64,000 bases of DNA from Paraspadella gotoi (GCA_051294375.1 CM119268.1:18182005-18246004), one strand, 5' to 3'. Positions 48,519 through 62,177 are shown, counted from the first letter of the stretch. Made by a program: numbers and translations. Notes: generated by a model not told the origin, from the letters alone.

Positions 48519-49147
48519 GATTTCTTTAAATTACAATTAAAAATAGTTTTCAAAGAAAAAAAAATTATAGCCTTGGAGATAAAATGAGCTTGTTTAGTAA
48601 TATACAATATATAAAGGATCCTTTTCACAAGGGAGGATGATGCCACGTCCGGTGAGAGGTCTTACTGGTTTTTTTTTGTCATTTGTTTTGCTGACATCGC
48701 GCAAAATCGATTGTGCAAAGAATCTTGTTTGTTTTAGCATCAAATATTCAATCCCTTTTTTATCTCGTCCAACGGAACTTCCTGATTAAACTAATATTCG
48801 TTCTGTTTTCATTTTTTTGTTCAACCCGGATTAGGATGTGGCGTTTATCTCAGGAAATAAAACTATTGAAGAAAAAAAAACTGCTCTCACCGCACGTTTA
48901 TAAATACAGAAATTTTGAGTATAGCTCTCACTCTTATTTTATAATTTTTATTGCTAGAAAATTATATTTCACAACTTGCTTTCAAATTAATTCTGCATAG
49001 TGAACATCAAAAATTTGGCACATGTGCGTATATTCCAGTCATTAAATTAATTATAATAATGTATGCAATAATGAAGATAATATTGCTAAAAGGTCGAAGC
49101 CAATACTCGACCCACAAACCATAACCTACGCCCAATGGACTCGAGGC
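48519..49147. other. Spacer between ENaC start and DMRT stop
   Basis: About 630 bp of AT-rich sequence, likely holding the ENaC promoter and the DMRT 3' untranslated region. No clear TATA box was seen. An AATAAA on the minus strand was not found with confidence. Confidence 0.4.
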
Positions 49148-51378
49148 TCAAGATCCAATCAACGATTCTACAGAGAATTTCATCGCTCGACGACTCATAG
49201 AATTTCGGCGCAACTCTTCGCTCGGACCATTGCAGTTTCTCCTTTTCACAAAATCTGGATTCAATTTGCCAGCCTCGTCTCGACACTTGCCATCCCCGTC
49301 TTGCCATTTGCCAGAAAACCCGCATTCTTCCCTTTTTCTCTCCATCCCATCTTCCTCTTCTTTTCTAAGGATCGCTTCCTCTCTCTCCTTCTCCCCAGAC
49401 AGCGGCCCAGCCTCGGCCGCATCAGGCCGCAGCGCAGACTCCCCCGCCTCAAGCAGCAACGCCGCAGACCCCGGCGCCGGCAGCAGCGTCGCCGCCAGAT
49501 GCTCGATCGTCTCCTCCAATTCTCCGCCGAGAGATCGAAAGGCTGCGTCGACGAGTGAAGGAGGGAGAGAGGGGAAAGTCTTGAGGAGGAAGTGGAGGTT
49601 GGAATGGGAGGAAGGGAAGGAAGAAGAAGGGCAAGGAGGTGTGCCTGCCCGGTCGGACATCGGCGGATCTCCAGAACGAGGCGTCGGAGAAGACGACGCT
49701 GGTTCGACGCTCTCGTCGGCGACGTCTTCGTCGTCGTCATCATTGATGTTGATGTTGTTGTTGTTGTTATTTGACGAGTTGATGGAATCGTCGCCTACGT
49801 CATCGAAGAAAAGACGAAGAGGAGGAGGAGGAGGAAGAGGAGGAGGAGGAGGACGAGATGGTTGGACGAGGAGGGGCTTCGTGGCGAGAGGGTAAAGAGG
49901 AGGAGGGGGAAGAGGATGAGGAGGTGGAGGATGCTGAAGAGGCTGAACGCGAAGAGGAAGAGGAGCCATCGGATTTTGGGAGGTGACGGCAAAAGCGCGA
50001 GCCTGAGGTGGAAGGTTGATGAGGATAAATATCAATCAAGCTATCAATTTGACACAATCTATGTACCATCATTCAATCATTGGAAAAACAATTAATTACA
50101 GCGCCTTGTGGCATAGTCTAACTGCAGCCTGTCTCTCATTTGTCTTTTACTTGTCTCGTACTCATTGTGATCATTAAGGCGTAGTGAAAGTTACATACGA
50201 AAAATTCCTAAAAGTCAATTATGAACAACATATCATCAGTGAACATTAATTGTAAAAAAAATTAATTTTATGTTTTTTAATTTTTGCAGTAGGCTATATT
50301 TATATATAGTACTATCCACGGTTCCCTAGACACCCCGAAAAAGAAAATAGAAATAACCCATTTCTGAAACACAAAAAAAATGAAAAATATAATTCTTTAC
50401 TACATCGTAGTGAAGTCGAAAAATTCTGATCCAAGCAAGTTTTTTTTTAATTGAATTTTAAAGTTTTGTTATAATTTTTTATACAAAATAATGAGAAACT
50501 AATCAACAACTTTGTCATTTCTTTGTCAAATTTTACTTTCTTTATATCAATCATGTATCTACTGAAAGAGAGCTTTAATTTGAACTCACTCTCATAAGCC
50601 TAACGATTATTCGTTCTCAAGTTATATTGAATGAAATAACTCAATTATTACAAAAATAGTAACCATTTTGTAATTACTACATGAAAGACTTAATCAATTC
50701 TTATTAATAAAAACTATAGTAAATGTAACATACAATTGCTTAGCTCAAAATTAACCTAATTTTAAATTTTTCTTCAACCAATAACACTACTATGAAATGC
50801 CTATGTAGTAAAATTGTTAAATTTTAATATATATATTTTTAAATAAGTTTAACATCAAGCAAGAGCATAATTAGTAATATTATACATCCAAAAGAATCCT
50901 CATTTTTATGATCTTTCTTTTGAGATCTAATCTCAGTTCTCTGTGATAATTCGTTTTTATAAGATATGATGCCAAAAACATTCGACACAAAATGCTTAAA
51001 AAGTAAAAAAAATAATCATTAATATTAATATTGAGTCAATTTTCGATAGATTTTATCATAAAGAGTGTTTATAATTGATAGGAAAATATGCCAATAATAA
51101 ATTAAATTTCATATTTAAGAGTTTTTTAATCAAACATGACTTGTGATCGCCTTTTTTCTCAACAAATATATACAAATAAATGATGTGATTTGTCTATTTT
51201 TTGCTAATATTTTAAGCTTTAATATTAGAATCTCTTACTGAAAAAATAATATAATAAAAAAATATGGCTATTTCTGATTCTAACAGAGCTATCATACTTT
51301 AAAATATCATAAAAAATAAGTATTATGAAGTCAAAATGAATAAAAATGTCAGTACCAAATCGATTTTTAGTAATTTCT

Positions 51379-51412
<34 letters not shown>

Positions 51413-54412
51413 AGAGAAGAAAGGGAGAGAGAGAGAGGGAGATAAAGATAGAAAGCCTATATTATTATATTAATTATATTATATTACTATATTATATTAT
51501 ATACTATATTATATTATACTATATAATATAAAAGACAAAATTTTTAATATTAACCGTTTTTTTACTCTCCTACTTGTGAATAATATAGTAATAATATAAT
51601 ATGAGTATAATATAATTTTAGTAATATAATATAATAATATATATATGAGTATAATATAATATAATATAGTAATATAATATAATAATATAATAATAAGGCT
51701 TTCTATCTTTTTTGTTGTTATATGTATTTGGGCAAAATGATTTTTGTTTCACAACGAATTTTATTTTATCATATAAACGTACATGTTTTCGGCTTTGGAT
51801 GCAAGCCTTCTTCAGGGTCAATGATTTGTTGAAAATGTAGCAGTTTTTTGTGTGAAACGAAGGGGAGAGAGAGAGATGAGATGTTAGAGAGAGAGGATGA
51901 TGGGATGGAGATAGGCAAAGTTTGCCAACACAGAGTATGAGAAAAAGAGATAGTGAGTGCAAGTGGTGAGGACAGGTTAAGAAGAGGACAGATAGAGAGT
52001 TTTAGCTTTTGAATAGAGTTAAATGAACACTAGAGTCAGAGTTCATTTCATGTTAGTTCCTTATAAGAGAATAACGAAGAATATGTCAAAATAGGCTTTT
52101 AACTATTTGAGGCAGATTGAAGTTCCCGCTTGAAGAAATCATACTTCTTTTCTTAAAAGATACGAAAAATATAATAAACAAGGCTTTATTAATGAATCAG
52201 TTAATCGATATTGTTAAAGAATATACTTTATTCCTACTTAAGTTTTGGTTAGAAATTAAAAAACTATAATTAACTATATAAAAAGTTAATTTTCAGCTTA
52301 AAATAGAGCTTTTTACGGATTAATTTTTCGACCACACTTAATGAAGGATTTTTTAAAAAAGAGTTATATTTCTTTTATCAACTTTTTATGACGAATCCAA
52401 ATCTGCAAAAAAAATTTTAAAAAAAAACTGTTTTGAAATTTTAACTTTTATTGGTTTAGTACTAGTATAAATATGGCCTACTGCATAAATTATAAATTTA
52501 TTATAAATTTTTTATTACATAAATGTTCATTAGTATAATGTTGTTAAGTCTCCTCACTTTTAGAAATTTTAATTAAAAGTTAAATTTTAAAATTTTACTA
52601 CGCCTTAGTGATCATGATAACTGAAAATAGAGTTTGGTCTCACGTGAAATTCAGATTCGTTTTGGTCTATAAGCCCCTAGATGCATAGTCAATCAGCAGC
52701 CTCTCGCTGAAGATTTGACCTGCTTCGCCTAGCTGCAAACGCAAGTTGCAGGGCCTACGTGCAGCGCATCACTGCAAAGCTTACCTGTAGCATAGCGGAG
52801 GCCAGCTTGAATCTCTGCATCTCGAACAAGGCGGTCTTCTCTCTCTCCATCATCACCGACTCCAACTCTTTGTCCGCGAAGCAGCGACGCTTTCGCATCC
52901 GCTCCGTCAACAGGAAACCGGCGCCTCCCGGATGTAAGGCGCCGCTAAGTTCCGAATCAGGATGTAACTTGTTGTCGTGGAAAGAGCCGGCTTCACGCCG
53001 ACCGCGAATATCTACGAAAAAATTGAATCTAAATTATGATCACTTAATAAATATTATTAATCAACTCATCAACTCATCAATATATCAGTCAATCGAATTA
53101 GTTTTCTCTGATCATCAATCATACAATCAATCAATAGACTATTCAATAAATAAATATATCTAAAATACTTTTAAAAAAACACCTTTCAAATTTGCCAAAA
53201 TTGATTTGGATACTCCGGATGATCCATTCCTTCTCGGTTTCCCGCCAATTCCTTCTTTTCTTTGACGATTCCCCTTTGTCTGGTTTTTCTGCTTCCTCGT
53301 TTCGTTACTAGTCGCAGAATCGGCGCTGGTATTCAGGTCGATTTCAGAACTGAAAGGAGCGGAAAACAAGTGAACTCTTTCTTTTCATTTTTGTTTTTAA
53401 TTAATCATTTGTTTATTCATAATTTATTTATTTATTATTTACATTAATTTTTTGTAATTTCTCTAAACTAAGAGCGTGATTACTTTTAAAACCAATGCAT
53501 TCGGAATTTACAATACAAACTACATTTTAATCACCTTTCGTTTTCTTTAATTTTGTCTGATTTCTTTCCAGAATCAGTTGATGCTTGTTGCCTTGAGAAA
53601 AAAAAACATATATATTAAAAAAATTGAAAACAAGAGAAACTTTAACATCTTTTGACATATGACCATGATATTTTTTTTATTTGCATATTTTTCGATAAGT
53701 TTTAGTTAATCGTTATTCTATATATTTATAATTTAAACAACGCACCTTCTTAGAGCGACCTGAGCGGCCATGACTCGCTGTCTCTCTACAACGAGCAAAC
53801 AATTGGCGCAACCGCAGTCTCGCCAACGACAGTAACGTTTGTGACCTGAAAGGAATTGTTAAAGGTTATAGTATGAACTAAATTATTAAACTACATACTA
53901 TTTTCCAGAAGGCTTTAAAATAATTTTGGCCACATAACTAAAATGGACGCACGTGATTGTCACAAAGAAATGACTCACCCTTGAGACACGACACAACGCC
54001 GTGATTCCGGCACCGCGCGCATTTCGGCGTTCTTAGAAGACGGCGTTCCTTCGCTCTCCCGGAACCGGCGCGCTTCTTGCCATTCTGAATTAATGATATA
54101 AATTTAATATTTACATTTTTCTTTGTCTGAATGTGTAATTGAATTATTGACTTATTGTTGCGGAGCNNNNNNNNNNGACGACGACGATGAAGACGACGAA
54201 GGAGCGGGATTGGAGCCGGTCTTCAACAACAACGACGACGATGACGACGACGATGAAGACGACGAAGGAACGGGATCGGAACCGGTCTTCAACAACAACG
54301 ACGACGACGAAGCCGACAACGATTTTGGCCCCAGCGACGGAAATACCTCGTCTTCGTCTTCCGAATCAACGCAAATCTCGGCGTCCGAATCCGTGGATGA
54401 TTCAGAGTCCAT
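49148..54412 (-). CDS. DMRT transcription factor (DM domain, DMA-like C-terminal domain)
   Basis: Exons: 54412 to about 54179 (interrupted by 10 N at 54167-54176), 54084-53979, 53845-53746, 53591-53535, 53349-53183, 53011-52785 and 50002-49148. Exon 1 is acidic and Ser-rich ([20 protein letters not shown]). Exons 2-3 encode a complete DM zinc domain: [15 protein letters not shown], then [15 protein letters not shown] and [18 protein letters not shown], with all zinc-binding Cys/His positions. The core reads like the DMRT2 class. Exon 6 has [20 protein letters not shown], also found in DMRT2-type proteins. The last exon (285 codons) is Pro- and Ser-rich, with an Asn/Asp run. Near its middle is [17 protein letters not shown], continuing to [11 protein letters not shown], which matches the DMA (UBA-like) domain of other DMRT classes. 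It ends [10 protein letters not shown]. Expected to bind DNA in the nucleus and act in development. Intron 6 is 2.8 kb and contains a MITE. Confidence 0.92.
50175..52607 (+). mobile_element. hAT-type MITE, copy E, interrupted, inside a DMRT intron
   Basis: The left end TAAGGCGTAGTGAAAG (50175) and right end CTACGCCTTA (to 52607) belong to the MITE family and are flanked by identical 8-bp duplications GTGATCAT (50167-50174 and 52608-52615). The MITE halves are about 50175-50318 and 52245-52607. The 1.9 kb between them is foreign: it begins cggttccctagacaccccga and includes GA repeats at 51380-51440, an AT-rich inverted repeat (agatagaaagcct at about 51447 with its complement at about 51700) and a hammerhead-like motif. 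The identical outer duplications show that the inner DNA entered after the MITE did. Confidence 0.85.
51776..51816 (-). other. Hammerhead-ribozyme-like motif in the DMRT intron
   Basis: Read on the minus strand: CTGAAGA (51815-51809), which fits CUGANGA exactly; a stem of GGCTT and AAGCC around gcatcca; GAAAAC (from 51790); and ATGTACGTTT. One extra A precedes stem II, as in the other copies. It lies in the foreign DNA between the two MITE halves. Confidence 0.5.
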
Positions 54413-54916
54413 GTTGTTGTCGGTGTTGATGTTGTATGATGTTTATGATATTTTTGATGTTGTTGATGTTGTTGATTTCGTTGATGTTGTCAAAGTCGTT
54501 AAATGTTTTGATGTTTTGAATGTTGTTGTTGTTGTTTTTGATGTTGTTGTTTATGTTGTTGAGATTGCTAATGTTGTGGATATAGTTGATATTTTTAATA
54601 TTGATGCTGTTGATGTGGTTTATGTAGTTAGTAGCGTTAATGTAACTTTGTAGTTGTTGAAGATTTTTATGTTGTTACTGGTGCTGAATATTGACGACGT
54701 TTGTGTCTGATTGATTGATTGATTGATTGATTGTATTCCGTTAAAAGTTCTCACGATCGAAAGTCGACGGTAGTCGGTGACGCGGGATGTGAGTTGTGAT
54801 TATGAGCGAAAAAATGAGACATGGAGGAGGAGGAGGAACAGGAAGATGAGGAGGAGGAGGAGGAGGAGATATTTGAGAGAGATCGCAGTGTGCGCTCGAA
54901 ACCGCGGCAATTTCGT

Positions 54917-54920
<4 letters not shown>

Positions 54921-55008
<88 letters not shown>
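54921..55008. repeat. (GA)n microsatellite, about 44 units
   Basis: Pure GA tract about 500 bp upstream of the DMRT start codon. Confidence 0.97.
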
Positions 55009-55010
<2 letters not shown>

Positions 55011-57676
55011 TTGTGGGGGGGAGGAGTTATAAAAATAAACTCCGTTTGTTGACCACCTGAATACTCATACGAAGAGGAAATTCGACTCGCAACATATGTG
55101 GCCGTGGATGAGTCTAACTCAATTTATTCGGATCAATTTTAACTTTTTTTTGTTTCAAAACTTAAAAGTCTAATTTTTTTCGTTATATGTCGTAACAAGT
55201 TATCTTGTCTCAATAGTATAGAACAAAGTTATTCTCAACACGTTCATCAAAGTTTAGTGCTCTTTTTTTACAACATTTAAAACAAGCCTGAAACAAAAAC
55301 AAAGAATGGATTCTGACAACGGAACATTACAAATTAAAGACGAAGGAAACGATTAAAGTGTTCAAGTATATATGAATATAAGTGTGCAAGTATATATGAA
55401 TATAATAAAATCTCTAACGACTAAGGAATAAAATATTGTGCTAAACCCTATAGGATGCGAGCCGAAAAGGAGAGGCCTCCCGTCTCTCGCCCCATGCTGG
55501 GAAATTTCATACAGAAATGAGGAATCGAAGCAAAGGAAAAACCGAGTCAAGTTTCTTCAGGAAAAACTTTGGGATTTTGTTTCGGTTTCCTCGAAGATAA
55601 ACATAAGGTTGACGTCGAAGTTTAGGGCTCTTCAATATGAATAATGGGATAGTAATAAATATACGTAATATTATACAAATTGAGATTCTGTCTTTGGCTA
55701 GGCGAGGATAAGACCATTTAAACCTCCATCACACTTCTGAGATACTAACAACGAGACGCTGCAAGCCTTTATTGTCCGGTTTTTTAACTCCCAAAATACT
55801 TGGCTTACTGATCCGTCAAATTAGTGGTACTTGATTGAAATAATCAACGACGGGATGTTAATCTAATTCGCAAAAAAATAATCTTTTTTGATTAAAACAG
55901 TTTTTCAAACTGCAAAGAGAAATGTCGCAATGTTAACGTCAGAAAAATGTATTCACTCTAAAATATCTGCGCATTCATAGCAAGTACCTCGTGACTAATA
56001 ACAAGTATAATTGCATGGCACTGTTCTTTCCCCATCACCTCAGGCCTAATCTTCGAATGTTTCCACGCAGATTATGAAATACATACCGCTTCAAAAGATG
56101 AACCCAATGCATCATTAGTTTAAACTCACGCCGAGATTGCGATAAAACTGCTAAGAGAAACGCTTTTTGAGATCAAGAATGTAATAAAGTTGTCGTTTCT
56201 TTAACGTTACGCTTTGTACTCTCTTGCCTTCCGATCATATGTACATCCTCAAGATGGTGAAATCAATTCTGAAAAAAGAAAAATGTGTTACAAGGACTTG
56301 GGTTCTCGGAGAGTAGCTTTGTGTCTTTAACTGGCTTGAATTTTTCTATAAAATATCATATCTTTTTAAAATGCCTCACTGAATTCATCCAGGTTTTAAG
56401 TCTTTTTTATATTTTATTAATTTACCGTAAGAAAAAAACTGAAAATAAAGTGAGAAGGGAAGCAGAAAAAGAAGCAGTGAGGCTTGAAACACGAGACGCG
56501 ATCAAAATGTTCTCGAGTCGGAAAAACATGTGTAGAAACATCAACCATCGAAAAAATCTTCTTAGTTATATCGGATTTTTCTTTAATTTTTTTCAATTTC
56601 CAAAAATCGCTAGAGATTATTGGAAAAAAGATTTTGATCTGCATCTTGTCTTGGAATTCACGAGTGTTCACGTTACATTTGTGTTTTTCATCGCCTTTCT
56701 TTCCTTATCACCTCATCTACTGTATTTCCTATTCACATATCTTTCAATTTAATATCTATCCATTTTAATTTTTTATTCCCTATCATCCTCTTAATTTTTT
56801 CTTTTTGTCTTCGCCTTCTTCTTTCCTTTCCTCCCTATTCCTTTCCTCCCTCTTCCTCCCTCAATCGCTTCTTCTTCCTCTTGTCATAATCCATTTGGTT
56901 CGACACAAAATTCATGGGATCCGTTCATGACGAAACTTTCCTTTTGCGAGTCAGGACTTCCGATGTTCGGAGGAAAGGAAGGCGTCGGCAAACTATCGAC
57001 GTTGGCAGACGAAGGAGGAAGTGAAATTCAGATTTTAAACATAGGCTAATATCATTTTTAATTATTTAATAGATTATAATAAAAAGGATCCTTAGGCTCA
57101 TTGAATGAATGGTTTTAAATAGTTTTGCCAGAAGCAAAAATGATACATCCAGAATCAGTTTTATTCTTGATGTATTATTGAATTATAGCTCGGAACATGT
57201 CAATAATTTTTTTCTTCAAAAATATAACATAATAACAAATTATTAGAAATAAAATACGCAATTTCAGGGTCAAAAATTGGTTTACAGTTATTACGGGGAT
57301 AATTTTGAGTCATATATAAGTTTAAAAGTTATGTATGTATCATTTAAAATATCCAAATTATTAAAAATTAAATCAAAGAATTGAGGGAAATTCGAAAAAC
57401 AAAAGCGCAATTCCCGCCATCGTCTGCGCCTCCGCGATTCCCTTTTGTAATCGAGTTTAAAGATTTCCCCTCACGTTTTCTCTTTCACAAGTTGAGCCGA
57501 TTCATTTGCTTTTCTCGCTCTTTATTTTTTCAGAACGCCGATCTGGGCGAAATGAATTACATCCTCAATATGCAATATTACCTATTAATAATAGATATAG
57601 GAATCGCTTAGAAACTTCAATGCTTCGTATCTAAGACGTTAGATATTAAATATCAATCCGAAGAAAAAGAAAAAAA

Positions 57677-57763
<87 letters not shown>

Positions 57764-57832
57764 TAGGAAGGTAAGAAGGTAAGAAGGAAAGAAAGTGAGA
57801 AAGAAAGAAAGTGAGAAGGAAAGAAAGAAAGA
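57677..57832. repeat. (GAAA)n microsatellite
   Basis: A tetranucleotide run of about 25 perfect units, then degenerate units with gtaag insertions. A CT tract follows at 57949-57998. Confidence 0.95.
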
Positions 57833-57945
57833 ACTGAAGCAGAACAAAACCAAGAAGAAAAAAGTAACGAAAAAGAAAAAAGAAAAGTTCTGAAAGTAGG
57901 AAATAAAATAACATTGCTAACATGAGAAAAAGTCGACGGTTGTCC

Positions 57946-58002
<57 letters not shown>

Positions 58003-58690
58003 CTTTTCGCCGGACTTTTGCCGGCGGCCAAGACTGAAAGTCGAACCAGATCTTTGTTTGAATAAAGTCTTGAGTTGCGTTTTATTCGTCCTGATTGAGT
58101 TTTTGGGACAGGGGGTCGAGATCAACTGACTTCCAGGGGTCAGGATCACAAGGGTAAAGGGAGAGGATGAAGAGGTAAAGTGTAGGATTCACGAGAATAA
58201 TGGGAAGTGATCTCGAGGCTAAGGATTAACAGAGAAAGACCTGAGAGTCTCAGGCTGAGACACCTATCGTAGAAAAGGTAAAATATAGTATAATTGTAGA
58301 TCATAACGTGACAGTAAATAGCAATTCAACATTGAATCTCGTAAGATTAAGAGAAACTGACAAACCTGATCACAAACATCGGATCGAGATCTCTAAAAAT
58401 AGAGGAAAAGAGTTTGGTTTTGTCAAACTTTGCCCTTCCATGGTCCCATCTTTTGCGGTTTCGTCGTGCGCTGCTCGGCTCTCGCTCTCCGCTCTCGTCT
58501 CTCTCTCTCTTCTCTCTCTCTGGGTAGACCAACCGTCCAGGAAGACGATAACGGTTAACATAGAAAAATGGGGCAGAAGAATTTGCCTCAAATAATTAAG
58601 AGACGCTATGACGAAAGTACTAAAGAAAAAAGCGGTGTGAGAACCAAAAGGTTCAATTAAACTGTCAAAACAGTGCCAATATACTTCTGG

Positions 58691-60955
58691 GGATTAAAAG
58701 GAAACTGCACAATTGGAGGAGAAGAAGCGACCGTCAAACGATGAGTCGCTTAAGAATAATATACAATAAGGCTCCTGAACTAAGAAAAGTCTTAGAAATG
58801 ACAGGCACTTATTGGAAGCAAAGAGTAAGGACATTTGAGCAAATACCAAACAGGCAGAAAAGAAATGGATATAGTACAAGAATGAGCAAATATATAAGGA
58901 CAATCGGAAATCGCCCTCTCACAGTCACTGGTTAGCAATGTGTCGATTCGCAGGCGCACTAAGTCTGGACGAACCAATGCAGTTAACGGCTCTGTAAGGA
59001 GCGAAGCGAAACACATGCAAGTGAGACTAGAAAAGGTTTACAATCCCGACCTCCGGATGAAACTTTTGACGATGATGGGAGAAAAGAGATAGACGTATTA
59101 CTGCATTAAAATAGTCTGAAGTTTGTTCACTAGCAAAAACGAAGCAGGAAGATGGAAAGAAGCAGCCGACTTCTCAGTGGAAGAATTTTAATGCCGCGGT
59201 ATTACGTGAGTGGTAAAATAAGTCAGCTGCAGGCGAAGACGCGAGGTCACTGTACTTTGATGCTCAGCATATTATCCAGCTACTAGTCCTACTTCAACTT
59301 CTGACATTATTCACATATGGTTGGGCACCGAGTCCTTTATCCAAAGGCAGTGGAAAAGAACAAAGGCTTAATAACTTCTTCCGAAGAAAGGGAAAAGATT
59401 TAAAAAGGAATTCCAAAAATCATCGTCCAATAAGTCTCTTCAATGTATAGGTAATAGTTTAAAGCTTTTTCGACGAGGACTAAATTAAAAAAAAGTGCTA
59501 ATAGCTGGATCTGGACAAGAAAGGGATGAGAAATCGCTTATCAAAAAGTGGATATAAGAGGAATCGGGAGTCCCACAGATCAGTCTGTTTAGATTAACAG
59601 AAGGTGTTATCAGCGTTTCGAGAAAAGAAATGTGTTAGTAAGGTTTGTTCTTGGGACATCGAACTAGCATTACGATCATCTCTGGTGGAATGGCTTAGCG
59701 TTACAAAATAGCAAAAAAGGGGCTTCATCACAAATTAATAGGATCGAATAATGCCAATTTCTTAAGTAGACCGATTTATAACGCGTCCACGAAGGCATAA
59801 GGAGAAGTCAAAATCTTTCACAAATCAACACTGGTACTCCACAGGAGGGGTAATTCAGTCGCAGACCTCTTCAAATATTCATACAGACGACGTATTTGAA
59901 AGGGGGGCAGAGCAGAAATAGAGCCAGCTCAATTTTGCCGTGATCAAGCAGCATGGACTATCGCAGATAATCTCTGGTACTAAATTGGCAAACTCGGATT
60001 TAAAAGATTAATTACAGATTTTAAGAGTGAGTGGTGCTCAACCAAATGGCCCTAAAAATTTAGCCGCCCTCACAAAGTCAAGATTTTAGATCAATCTTTG
60101 TCAAGTCGCCTAAAAATCATTCTGATGGGCTGAATATGAACCTCAGTCTCTGTGGACAACGGTCGAATTAAGTGGTCGACAAAGTTAAAATTTCTGGGAG
60201 TCACTCTGGACGCAAAAATTTTACTGTGGAAGAATTACATAATGAAGTGGTTTGGAAAAGGCCAAATTGTGGATAGTTGGATATCTCTAAGACGGATCAA
60301 AACGTGACACAAAGGGAATAATCATGATTATAATATTATATTTACAACGTAATGATCAAACTGCCCTCATTAGAATATTGGCAGCGTTTTGTTACTTACC
60401 TATGTCCGTAGGTTCATTGACGAAACTTGGAAAGAATCCAGGGTCAAGCATTGAGTAATGGCGCTTGAATGCTCCCGAAATATTGTTTCATAATAAACTC
60501 GACTACTGCGTAGCGCGTAGTTCTAGTGTATCTGGCTAGCCGTAAGCGTGACAAAACATTTAAAGACATTTAGTTTAAAACGTCTTCTTGAGGCATGATA
60601 GGCAAAGTGGGATATTAGTGCGGAGACCATTCTCAGAATTGTCGAGACAACTGGTAAACAGCAGAACATCACAAGACGATCGTTATGTCGAGCGTTCTAA
60701 AACTGGGCTCCTCAATTGAACAGACGCATACGTAGACCCGCAACCACCATGACAGACTGACAGTGACTGAGACAAAGTACTTCCATTTGACACGGTCGTC
60801 TCGCCTTCGTAGGCCGATCGACTCTCACTTCGATGTTGAGTATGGATCTTCAAAACGGGCTAGTAGCCCATCATTCTGTGAGAGTCGTGATCTCGGAGGA
60901 AGTAGAAAGGGGCCTGCCCGAGGGGTCAAATTAATTAATCTTAATCAGAAATAAT
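58691..60955 (+). pseudogene. Degraded non-LTR retrotransposon reverse transcriptase (LINE relic)
   Basis: No long frame survives, but reverse-transcriptase motifs appear in order on the plus strand when frameshifts and stops are ignored. Near 59417 there is NHRPISLFNV (block 2). Near 59826 there is NTGTPQEG (block 4, usually GTPQGG). Near 60184 there is KLKFLGVTLDAK (thumb region). The spacing is right for one LINE RT domain. A fragment at 58741 (64 codons) may be the upstream linker. Many stops show it is long dead. The clade is not assigned and no endonuclease or 3' tail was recognised. Confidence 0.65.
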
Positions 60956-61463
60956 TTTTTATTTTTTTTATTTAATCAACTCTACTGAGACGCTAATTTA
61001 GTATACTATTTAACTTTGGTATGCGAACAGTAGGATTCACAGTCGAGTTGCCAAATTAACTGTTAATTTGTTTGATGTAGCAAGTGGTTCGCTAGTATAC
61101 GACTGGCCCAATTGATTAAACAGTAGCATCCTATTTTGATGTGTTGGTTGCTTTCGCGATATATGTGCGTACAAAACTAATTTTATTCTATCGTAGCTTT
61201 TATGCAATTTCATTTTTGTTTCGTGTCAACGGATTATAGAGTGACACGTTGTGCATCGATAGAAAGTATAGCACTCAGATGCTAATATCCGGATATTTTA
61301 GCAAGTTTCAAGCTTGGTTATCATATACATTTATGAATGTAGTAGACCTAAAAATGTTCTTGTGTATATGCAAACTGTTTAACTTAATGTCGCCTTAGAT
61401 GGCTAGTGTTTAACCACTGCGCAGGTGCCAATAGAACTTATTTCAAATCATAATGCAAATCAA

Positions 61464-61505
<42 letters not shown>

Positions 61506-62086
61506 CGGGCTCGTCTCGAATGCCTTTTTTCCCTCAAACGACAAGGAATGGACACCTTCTGTTCCCAAAGTCAAAACAGGTAAACCTCATCTTCAAAACA
61601 AACGGATTCTTTTTTCCTTTTTGAGTTGGAGGCGTTTATTTTTTATTGATGCCGTCGTCGTCGTCTTCTTCGTCGTTTTTCTTTAGGCAGTTCACAAAAA
61701 ACCTAATATATATACAAATATGACTACTCTACAATTAGTCTATGATAGGAGTTACATTAAAATGTTGTCTATACTTAAACATCTTGGTCTCATCCATCAA
61801 TAATCGCTGCTAGTATTCTTCTCCATTTTTAGCTATTCCTCCTTAGAGTGAGTAAGGAGTCCTTACTCACTCTCTTCCACTCTCCCACACATTCTCCACC
61901 CCCCTTATTTTCCACCCCCCGCTCTTTTTAACCAAACCCTCCAGCCCTCCGTCGCCCCCTCTTTCGGTCGAGGACGGAAAACCCAAAGATCGCGAACTCG
62001 AAATCGAATCTGAGGCGAAAAACGAGACAGCGTTCGAAGAATCCCGGCGTTGGAGTCGGCGTTGGAATCCTCGGCGTTTATTGGGA

Positions 62087-62088
<2 letters not shown>

Positions 62089-62174
<86 letters not shown>
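62089..62174. repeat. (GA)n microsatellite, about 43 units
   Basis: Pure GA tract. Confidence 0.97.

Positions 62175-62177
<3 letters not shown>

Larger units (their letters stand above)
54413..58690. other. Spacer upstream of the DMRT gene, repeats only
   Basis: GTT/GAT-rich DNA follows exon 1 to about 54730. Then come a GATT run, a GA microsatellite (54921-55008), AT-rich sequence, a GAAA repeat (57677-57832) and a CT tract (57949-57998). A 155-codon ORF (56285-56752, +) and an exon-like piece (minus, about 57004-56886, ending VEPNGL and TGA) are unsupported. The DMRT promoter should lie just upstream of 54412. Confidence 0.5.

Noticed and set aside
56285-56752. 155-codon plus-strand ORF with hydrophobic segments
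   Set aside because: AT-rich composition makes Phe/Leu/Lys-rich ORFs likely; no motif, no promoter or splice evidence.
56886-57004. Exon-like minus-strand frame containing LPTPSFPPNIGSPDSQKES and ending VEPNGL, stop
   Set aside because: Protein-like composition, but the only acceptor is weak and no second exon or family could be found.
57639-58149. 130- and 167-codon ORFs rich in SFFL
   Set aside because: Translation of the (GAAA)n and (CT)n repeats.
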